From assembly GCA_021014325.1 (NCBI GenBank), contig CM037473.1, positions 3,652,501-3,716,500 on the forward strand: a stretch of 64,000 nt of DNA, read 5' to 3'. The notes below the pieces were generated by a model. That model was not told where the DNA came from, searched no databases, and saw only the letters and a program-made list of their open reading frames with translations. Of this stretch, positions 56,545 to 64,000 are shown in pieces; the stretch's first letter is position 1; each line of letters opens with the position of its first letter. The stretch is from Plazaster borealis (taxonomy: Eukaryota; Echinodermata; Asteroidea; Forcipulatida; Labidiasteridae). The position numbers and the translations under genes are program-made.

Positions 56545-59500
56545 CTAGATCTCAGTCTCACTGCCGCCTTCCGTTTTTTTGTTGACAGCCTCTGCAGCCT
56601 GACGGGGTACCTCTGCTGGATCAGTCAGGAATGATGTCGTGCGGATCAGCACCGTCAGGGACGACAACACAGCTGTCAAATAGAAACAACCCAGTCACAT
56701 TGAGCATCAAGAAAGAAAAAAACAAGTAGTTGGGCAGGTGCAAACCATACCAAATTAATCACCTAGTTGTCAACCGCAAAACTAGTCACCTTTTTTGACT
56801 TCCCACACCTTGTAATGATTCAAATCTTGTTTCTACATTTCTCATGCATGTTATTTGGTCCTTGGAAAAAAAGTAGGAACATTTTATCGAAAACAAGGGT
56901 TGCCCTACATATACGCATGGTGTAGGCTTAAATGGACATTTCAGACTATTTAATCACACTTTTTCTGATTTTTTCAAGGGCAAAAAAAAATCAGAAATTA
57001 GACTAAAGTAGGAAGAATATCGTGCCTAATTTCTAGAAAATCAGAATGACCGTTTATTTATTAAAAATACCCTTTCCCGGTGAAAGTGTCTGTAAAAATA
57101 ATGCCAAATGGACATGTTTTGTTTCAGCAATATCAAGTAAAAAACTACAAGAGAAACTGACTGGGTAAATTTTAAAATAATTTTGGGTTGAACAAAGAAT
57201 GGGTTAAATGACTTCTGACAAAATAGGGAGAACGCCATTAGATAGCTCAGTTGGTAAAGCGCCAGCACGTTAATCTGGAGGTCGCAAGTTGAGTTCTGCT
57301 CTAGTCAACTTTTCTTTGTTCAACCCAAAATTGTTTCAGAAATGAAAGATAGTATAAAAACGAGAGAAACATGGTATATTGTCAATTCAGGGCCCAATTT
57401 CATGGCTCTGCTTCCCGCCGAATTCTGCACTTATGATCACCATTCTCCGCTTACTGTACAAGCGCTGAATTTCTGCGCTAGCTGTGTCAGCGAAGAATGC
57501 CTAGTAACATGGAGTACGCACATGCACAAGCGAAAATGCCCTGCTAACCTGTGAAATAGGCTGGACGTAAGCGCAGAATTTCCTGTTTTCCATAAGCACC
57601 GATTCTTTGCTTACGGTAAGCAGAGCCATGAAATTGGGCCCAGGTCATTACCTATATACCATGTAACCTGTGACATCACATATTACCAAAAGAGCCACAG
57701 ATTCCGGACTTCCTGAAGACATGATTTGTCGACAGCCCAAACATACCACTACGCCAACCCGACCACCCCAATTATTAGAGACTCTGGCCTTTTGGACTTC
57801 CTGAAGGCATGATTTGTCGACAGCCCAAACATACCACTACACCAACCCACTAAGCCAACCCACCGCCCCAATTACTAGAGACTCTGGCCTTTTGGACTTC
57901 CTGAAGGCATGATTTGTCGACAGCCCAAACATACCACTACACCAACCCACTAAGCCAACCCACCGCCCCAATTACTAGTGACTCTGGCCTTTTGGACTTC
58001 CTGAAGGCATGATTTGTCGAAAGCCCAAACATACCACTACACCAACCCACTAAGCCAACCCACTGCCCCAATTACTAGAGACTCTGGCCTTTTGGACTTC
58101 CTGAAGGCATGATTTGTCGACAGCCAAAACATACCACTACGCAAACCCACTACGCCAGCCCGACCAACCCAATTACTAGAAACTCTGGCCTTCTGGACTT
58201 CCTTACACCCTATGATGTACTCTGGCCAGTGGTCCAGATGGTACTCTGGCCAGTGGTCCAGTTGGTACTCTGGCCAGTGGTCAAGATGGTTCTCTGGCCA
58301 GTGGTCCAGAGTGTATTGTGAGACTTACTCGGTCTTAACGCTGGAAGGGAGCAGTATTGGTCCAGCCATGAGATCACCGTTCTGCACAACTCCTCGGTGT
58401 TTGTGGTCGAAACAGACGTATTGTAGGATTCAAATAAGGGCCGGATGATGATGCTGAACTGTTAAAACCAGTGAGTTAAGGAGAAAATAAATCAGCATTA
58501 CGTTGACAAAAACCAAACGATGACCCTACCTTTAAAGGGAAAGTATACCTTTGGTTTTTGGAACCAATCGATTGTTTTAATCTTATAAATAAATTTAGAT
58601 AAACAATAAAACCAACTTGTGAAAATTTCATTTCAAAAGGTGGTTGCGTTTTTGAGATATCACAGCAATCCAGATCGGTTTGTCCACGCAGGAAGAATAA
58701 TCCGTTATTGGAATACACAATCTGAACGTATTTGACAGTAACGTTTCTCAGATTCAAATTTTTGGGGGATAAAAACTGATATCTTTTTCCATAGCCACAT
58801 TACTTCGAAGTGAAATGGTTCTCAAAATGCTACCGAAAGCTGCTGTACTTCTAACCAAGTAGGTTTTTATTGCCATTAAGTTTAAGAGTGATTACCAAAC
58901 GTATACCTTCTCTTTAAGCTCAGCATTCTCTATGTTCCATTTTTGTTGTTTAGACACTTTAAAAAATGTTTCAAAATAACTCAGTACACACACATGAGTT
59001 TTTATTCATCTTGGCACAAAGTGAAATTTCAAATTTTTTTTCTTCTTCATATATCTTTCGTAAATGAATTTCTAAAAAAAGGATACAATCCAGAATTTCC
59101 AGTTGTGTTTTGTCCTCTCTCTGACGTAGTCATCAAAGACGTCTCTCATGTGATCCGATCGTTGCTGTGACAACGTCACACCGCTCGCTGGAAGCTGGTT
59201 TTGACTCTCACTGTGAACAAAACAAAAGTATATCATTTGTTTTTACCCCTACACCGATGTGTATAAAGCACTGTATCCTCAGTACTTTCCTGAGTTCTGT
59301 AAAAAAAATCCAGAGGCAAATCAGGTGGGATTCAAACCCACGACCTTTGCATTGCTAGAGCAGATGTCTTACCACTAGACCACCGAGCTAGCCCGGTGGC
59401 TAGAGACAGTTCGAATCCTATGTGTTAGCAGCGGGTACCGCAATGATTTAATAGATGTTATTTTGCATCAAAGATAAAGAATATAATTTGTTTTTTACCC

Positions 59501-59563
59501 TTACACCAATGTGTATTAAGCACTGTATATTCAGTATTTTCCCGAGTTTTGTGAAAAAAATCC

Positions 59564-59636
<73 letters not shown>

Positions 59637-62600
59637 AAGGCATTTATATGGCGCTCTACAAAGAACACAACCCCTCTCAATCAACAACAGAATAAAAACA
59701 AAGAAATGAAGAAAATGCATTAAAACAAACAGATCATAAGCTGGGAAATAGGTGAGTTCTGAGTTGGCACTTAAATGTCGCAGTAGATGCCACTTCCCTG
59801 ATAGCACACGGCAGCTTGTTCCACAATTTAGGGGCAACAACAAAGAATGAACTGTCCCCAGCCTTCCTGTTGGAGCGCGGAACAATCAGCTGGGTGACAT
59901 CAGAAGAGGAGTGATGCCCCCTGCGACCTCCACGCCCATCAGTATTATATGAAGTGAGATTGTCAGAAAAGTAACTTGGAGATTGCCGTTGGAAGAATTT
60001 ATATACGAACAGGAGAATTTTTGATGTTCTTACTTAATTGAAGTCTGGAGTCCATTTATCTGCTGTTGCAGCGCATCCATCTCTTCCTTCACCTTGCTTC
60101 GCTCTGCTTGGACCTTCTTCAGGTACTCAATTGCTAAGTTAAAAAAAACAAAAATAAATAAAAAATACACATCTTTTAAAGGGAGGGTATTCCTTTGGCA
60201 ATTACTCAAAACAAATAATGACCATAAAAACTTACTTGGTAAAGAGCAACAGAGAGCTGTTGATATTATGAAACATTGTTAGAAACGGACCCCTTTTGAA
60301 GTAATGTAGTTTTAGAGAAAGAGGTAGTTTTTCACCCAACAATTTAAATCTGAGAGCTGAAAGCACAAAATTCTGTACAATGAGGGTGTTTTTTTCTTTC
60401 GTTATTTTCTTGCAACTTCGATGACCAATTGAGCCCAAGTTTTCACAGGTTTGTTGTTTTATGCATGTTTTGGGATACACCAAGTGAGGATACTGGTCTT
60501 TGACAATTACCAAACGTGTCCAGTGCCTTTAACTATTTCTAACCGTTGACAGATTTTCGTTTTAGTTCAGTGTCTCAAACAAATGTTTGTCTAATATTTA
60601 TATCCTGTTTTTTTTAAAGTTTTTTGTTACCATAAATCTGGCATAAAAACAGCCAATGTATCTTTTAGGCGGGGCTGCAAGAAAACAGGGGAGGGGAACA
60701 GGAGCAGAACAAAAAAGGAATCACAACGTAGACTACAAGATGGATGTCTATCGAGTTACATTGCATCTGAACCGAGACATGTTACAGGTTGTAGGGAAAC
60801 CAGTATCCTGGTGTATAGATTTTGCAAGTTTCACACGGAGCAAAAACAAGAAAATAATTTTATATGAAATCAAATCTTTTTAAATTCTATACACAATTTT
60901 TGAAGATAAAAATACCCATAGCAACTTTTTTATAAATACAATTACAATTTTTCTATAATACAAGTAATTTGTTAAAATTTAACATTGAATTTTTTAAAAT
61001 AAAACTTGGGACAAAGATACTTAAACGTTTACAAGTAACTGGAAACAGAGGTCAAGTTAAATGGGCAGGTGTTCTTTGTTGATTTGTTAAATTTATTTTT
61101 ATTTTTATAATATTTAATCGCTAAATTTTCTTTTCCCATCAATATAACACAATTCTTTTAGTAATAAACCGTGTTCAACTAAAACACTTGAAGAAACAGA
61201 TTCGCGCACATACGTAAAGCTCAATATGGTTGGGACCGACATGGTCCTGGAAGTTCGATTACGTGCAAGACTTGCACAGTCCGTTGTCAAACCTACCTTT
61301 CTGTAGCATGGATGCTTTGCTGACCTTAGCGTTTGGATTCTGACTCAGGGCTGGGATGAGCTTGTGTAACGTGTCAAAGCCAGACTAAAAAGGAACGACC
61401 ATAAAGGATTTAATCACTTACTGGTTGAAAAAAATTATAATAATATGCACCGCCACTACAAACTGAGTAACAAAAATATCACATCAGAATAAAATATTTT
61501 TCCTTGCAGTCTGAGCCCAACAAAAATATACACCGACCACTGAAAAAAACATTTCAGAAATTTTACGGTGCTGCGACTTACATTCTGGGCGGCTTATAGT
61601 CGGAATATTATGGTAGTTAGGTTTTGAGGGCAGTTTATCTACATACCTTGATGTTCACTCGTCTCTTCTGCTCAGCCGAAACGTGCATGTCGCTCTTCAA
61701 ACCCTTCACAAAATGAAACCGAACCATAAGTTAACCAATATCTGTTTAACTACAAGATTTCCCGTAGAACACACAAACGCTAACTACGGGAAAACCAGTA
61801 GATGAACAAGAACTTAGTGTCTTTCTTTGTACTCTCACTACTACTGATATGAGATGGGAAACATGACAAAATATATACCACATTAATGAGAATTATGTGC
61901 TCTTTCCAACGGTATATAGTATGCTGGGGTATTGTTTATTTGTAAGAAGGTAAATGACGAATGTTTATTGTAATGCAGCAATGAGCGCTACATGGGCTTA
62001 GGCATGACAGTGACATTTATCTTCCGTCACCAGTCCGGTAGATATGGGTTAAAATGGCACAAGCTACGACAGGTGAGATTATTGACAGAAAAGAGAGAAT
62101 CTTGGTGAGGGAAATTTATACCTCTCCTGGTGACGATGAGGCTCCCAATGAAAAGACTGGAGAGTCCGGACGAGCTGCGCCGGAGCCTGCAAATACAAAA
62201 TAACAGAATATCACCGAAACTGAACAAGCAGTCACAAAGTTCGGTATTCATTTGGCTTCCGAATTCCAAAAATGTACGCAGTTTAAAGGGTCTGTATACG
62301 TTTGGTAATGACTCTGAAAGTTAATGGCAATAAAAACTTACTTGGTAAGAAGTACAGCAGCTTTGGATAGTATAATGCATTTTGAAAAACTTTTCACTTA
62401 GAAGTACTGCGGTTATTGAAAAAATTTTATCCTGGTAACCTCTTCCCTCATTATTAAATGCTTTATGGCTCTATTTTGCCTATGTTTTATCATTGTTTTA
62501 AATTACAATCTTTTCACTGAAATGCCCAGATGCTGAGGAATCTTTTGGTCGAGGGTGTAGGTGCTGGTAACCTCTCCCCTCACATTTGACAATTCCATTT

Positions 62601-63581
62601 TACATTTCCATTTTAAATTTGTTTACTGTTGTTTTTTGTAGCTTTTTGTTTCTTGCCCGAGTTTTTAAAATTTTGTTTTTAGTTCTTGTATTTTTGGGGG
62701 GGCTTTTAGTATCTTACTTAGAGTTTTTACTGGCTTGTCTCTTGTGACTTGTTTTTGGTTCACTTTTTACTGTTTACTTCTTTGTTGCTTCTGTTTTTTA
62801 TCTGTAAAGTGCATTGAGGCCCTCGCATAAGGCGCTCTATAAATATTGTATTATTATTATTATTAATATCTTCCTTGTATTACATATCAGACTAACACAA
62901 CTATTTTTTTATAGGCTTGTTAAAAAAAAAATTGATCATAATTCTTGGAGAGGTTCATGTAGCAATATAAACTGCGCCAAAAAAGTATCTAAACACTTAC
63001 AAATGGTCAGATATATCGGAACCTCAAATAGTATGCAAAAAATTAATTAATTAATCCGATGCACAGTTATCTTCTGCGCATTTTGATACCTCTTTTGTTG
63101 CGCTACGATGTTGTTTGGTGGATTTATGGGTACTTGAGTGGCTTAAGGTCAAATTTCAAAAGTTGCAAAAGCCCCTATTCAAGCAAAAGCGTTGTACTGT
63201 GACGAATAAGATCGGCATTATTTTTGCCCGCCTTTTATTCCCTTCTGGAATTGGGGTGAATAGGGGCTTTTGCAACTTTTGAAATTCGACCTTAAGTCAC
63301 TCAAGTGCTCATAAATCCGCCAAATAACATCGCAGCGCACCAAAAGAGGTGTCAAAATCCGCAGAAGATAACTGTGAATCGAATTTTTTAATTATTTGTT
63401 TGCATACTATTTCAGGTTCCGATAAATCTGACCATTTGTAAGTGTTAAGATACTTTATTGGCGCAGTATACTTACTTGTGCTTGGGCCTGATGCTATATC
63501 AGTGTTGAACGTAGAAGCTGCAGAAGAGGTGGTTGGCATTAGTGAGGGTGAAGCAAAGAGACTGGACGACAGATCCGTCAT
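56545..63581 (-). CDS. MLXIP: Mondo transcription factor (MondoA/ChREBP family), C-terminal exons, partial at the 5' end
   Basis: A glucose-responsive bHLH-leucine-zipper factor that pairs with Mlx and binds carbohydrate response elements (family knowledge). Eight minus-strand exons keep phase throughout: 63476-63581, 62122-62186, 61647-61703, 61297-61384, 60034-60133, 59087-59210, 58329-58458, 56545-56672 (stop TAG 56545-56547). They encode 265 residues. Residues 1-62 are Ser/Pro-rich linker. The basic region and helix 1 start near 63 with HVSAEQKRRVNIK, holding the His-Glu-Arg E-box contacts. Helix 2 follows near 95-113. The zipper runs about 106-140. From 145 to 255 the sequence follows the family's C-terminal dimerisation and cytoplasmic localisation domain (NWKFWI, FSIIIRPLFES, SWLDQYCSLPALRP, FLTDP). 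The first exon follows an acceptor AG, so its ATG is internal. The N-terminal glucose-sensing part lies beyond the right edge. Invertebrates normally have one Mondo gene, so MLXIP versus MLXIPL is not meaningful here. Confidence 0.93.
57145..57330 (+). mobile_element. tRNA-Asn-like SINE
   Basis: Head at 57237-57305 (TAGATAGCTCAGTTGGTAAA, CACGTTAATCTGG), flanked by inverted TTTGGGTTGAACAAAG and CTTTGTTCAACCCAAA, the family's usual ends. Confidence 0.6.
57390..57641. mobile_element. GGGCCCAATTTCATGGCTC foldback element
   Basis: The 252-base element begins GGGCCCAATTTCATGGCTCT and ends with the exact inverse AGAGCCATGAAATTGGGCCC. Arms share the AAGC/GCTT-rich motifs of this family. Non-coding. 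Confidence 0.7.
57695..58205 (+). repeat. 100-bp tandem repeat (minisatellite)
   Basis: About five units of 100 bases (the first is 88), each with GGACTTCCTGAAGGCATGAT, TTGTCGACAGCCCAAACATA and ACTAGAGACTCTGGCC. Inner units are nearly identical, the outer two diverged. It lies in the last Mondo intron. Confidence 0.8.
58213..58318 (+). repeat. 24-bp tandem repeat beside a Mondo exon
   Basis: Four units of TACTCTGGCCAGTGGTCCAG plus ATGG/TTGG, ending 11 bases before the donor of the exon at 58329-58458. Confidence 0.8.
58329..61703 (-). CDS. MLXIP: Mondo bHLH-zipper and DCD exons
   Basis: These five exons form the DNA-binding and dimerisation core. 61647-61703 (19 codons) carries the basic region. 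61297-61384 carries loop and start of helix 2 (GFDTLHKLIPALSQ, VSKASMLQK). 60034-60133 continues helix 2 into a zipper (AIEYLKKVQAERSKVKEEM). 59087-59210 ends the zipper and begins the C-terminal domain (DVFDDYVRERTKHNWKFWI). 58329-58458 gives the conserved FSIIIRPLFES and SWLDQYCSLPALRP blocks. Phases at the joins are 0, 1, 2 and 0, and every acceptor and donor is AG/GT. All E-box contact residues expected of the family are present, so the protein should be functional. Confidence 0.93.
58532..58917 (+). mobile_element. TTAA MITE family A in a Mondo intron
   Basis: Exact TTAA at both ends (58532-58535 and 58914-58917). The left end reads AGGGAAAGTATACCTTTGG, the right end CCAAACGTATACCTTCTCT. 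It lies in the intron between the Mondo exons at 59087 and 58458. Confidence 0.65.
59240..59470 (-). mobile_element. Reversed SINE, GCTCGATGGTCTACTGG family
   Basis: GGTGGGATTCAAACCCACGA and CTAGACCACCGAGCTAGC form the reversed tRNA-like head (59325-59395). A second reversed 3' fragment follows at 59475-59560. Confidence 0.55.
59563..59636 (+). repeat. AAT microsatellite
   Basis: About 24 uninterrupted AAT units attached to a reversed SINE end. The poly-Asn or poly-Ile frames here are artefacts. Confidence 0.9.
60176..60532 (-). mobile_element. TTAA MITE, family B, in a Mondo intron
   Basis: TTAA at 60176-60179 and 60529-60532, family B body in reverse (CAATTGAGCCCAAGTTTTC). The left end (AGGGAGGGTATTCCTTTGG) resembles family A ends, so this may be a recombinant. 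Confidence 0.65.
62280..62420 (+). mobile_element. Fragment of TTAA MITE, family A
   Basis: Begins TTTAAAGGGTCTGTATACGT and continues with AATAAAAACTTACTTGGTAAG and an AGCAGCTTTGGATAGTAT piece matching the right half of the family in reverse. The remainder is missing. It lies in a Mondo intron. Confidence 0.4.
62966..63473. mobile_element. Foldback element with about 215-base arms next to a Mondo splice donor
   Basis: The left arm starts AACTGCGCCAAAAAAGTATC and the right arm ends GATACTTTATTGGCGCAGT. Arms match to AGTTGCAAAAGCCCCTATTC at roughly 88 percent by eye. The right end touches the intron donor of the Mondo exon at 63476. A TA target site is possible (TATA at both edges), as in mariner-type elements. 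Confidence 0.75.
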
Positions 63582-63604
63582 CTACAACGACATTTAGGAA
63601 CATG

Positions 63605-63990
63605 TTACGCTACAATAATAATAATATATAGTCTTATATAGCGCACAGATCTACCAATAAGGTACTCAAGGCACTTGAACAAACAAAAACATTTCCAGAC
63701 AATTTGTTTAATATTTTTGTTATGAGACCGATTTATGAAGCATCTTATAAGGGTTTAGCAGCCACTGCCAGAAACACCGGGGCAAACCCCTTCTCTTGGC
63801 GATAAGTGTAACTGGGTTCTTTTACGTGCATTACACAACACGACTTTACGTCCCATCCGAAGGATGAAGCAATAATGGTTAAGTGTCTTGCTTAAGGACA
63901 CAAGTGCCAAGACCGGGACTCGAACCCTCTGCTGGTCAGAAACACCAGAGCTTGAGTCCGGTGCTCTTAACCACTCGGCCACGGCAATTT
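63605..63990 (-). mobile_element. tRNA-Leu-headed SINE at the right edge
   Basis: The head, in reverse, is at 63905-63988 (GACCGGGACTCGAACCCTC, ACCACTCGGCCACGG), with TTTACGTCCCATCCGAAGG in the body and an ATAATAATAAT tail at the left. It lies in the Mondo intron upstream of the exon at 63476-63581. Confidence 0.6.
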
Positions 63991-64000
63991 GGCAAAGGCT

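Noticed and set aside
57695..58205. CRISPR-like array
   Set aside because: The 100-base units are repeated along their whole length, without unique spacers; a eukaryotic minisatellite.
59455..59885. Frames with long poly-Asn, poly-Ile or poly-Leu tracts
   Set aside because: They are translations of the AAT microsatellite and a reversed SINE.
63579..63581. Start codon of the Mondo gene
   Set aside because: The ATG follows directly on a good acceptor (TCGTTGTAG), and the family has several hundred residues before the bHLH, so it is an internal methionine.
63905..63988. tRNA-Leu-like gene (also at 26708-26790, 45545-45630, 30050-30136)
   Set aside because: Same reasoning: each is followed by the same GTCCTTGAGCAAGGC or TTCGGATGGGACG body of a retroposon.

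Overview
The window is animal nuclear DNA: introns with GT-AG borders, exons of 57-240 bp, AT-rich introns and dense short interspersed repeats. The repeat families (a TTAA-flanked MITE starting AAAGGCACTG, palindromes built on GGACTAGTCCTAGG, a GGGCCCAATTTCATAGAGC foldback, several tRNA-headed SINEs) are ones I associate from memory with echinoderms, most likely a sea star. That assignment is recall plus inference, not a search result.

Four protein-coding loci are supported. (1) From the right edge to 56545, minus strand: the 3' half of a Mondo gene (MondoA/ChREBP, MLXIP/MLXIPL family). Eight exons give a continuous 265-residue C-terminus with basic helix-loop-helix, leucine zipper and the conserved C-terminal dimerisation/cytoplasmic-retention domain; the 5' part lies beyond the window. 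(2) From 44180 to the left edge, minus strand: a large gene with at least 25 exons and about 1150 residues, unfinished at base 1. I do not recognise its product. It has a basic disordered N-terminus, then mostly helical sequence, and carries one motif (LPxNPYPxxVTxxRQ) twice, about 600 residues apart. (3, 4) Inside one 19.4-kb intron of that gene (4216-23650), on the opposite strand, lie two tandemly duplicated three-exon genes for small secreted proteins (283 and 280 residues) with a signal peptide, a PAN/apple-like cysteine domain and a C-terminal domain resembling the farnesoic-acid O-methyltransferase (FAMeT) fold.

Layout: 1-4215, 3' exons of the large gene among SINE copies; 4216-23650, giant intron with the tandem duplication (unit A about 4560-13355, unit B about 13355-23360); 23651-44180, 5' exons of the large gene; 44181-56544, intergenic space full of foldback elements, probably including the Mondo 3' UTR; 56545-63581, Mondo exons. 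Both minus-strand genes point the same way.

Most of the rest is mobile-element debris: tRNA-derived SINEs of at least four families, TTAA-flanked MITEs, a Mutator-like 499-bp foldback element with an exact 9-bp target duplication, a nested cluster of Helitron2/Helentron-like elements inserted in unit B only, near-perfect palindromes, two minisatellites in a Mondo intron and a short interstitial TTAGGG array. I saw no functional RNA gene, CRISPR array or intact transposase.
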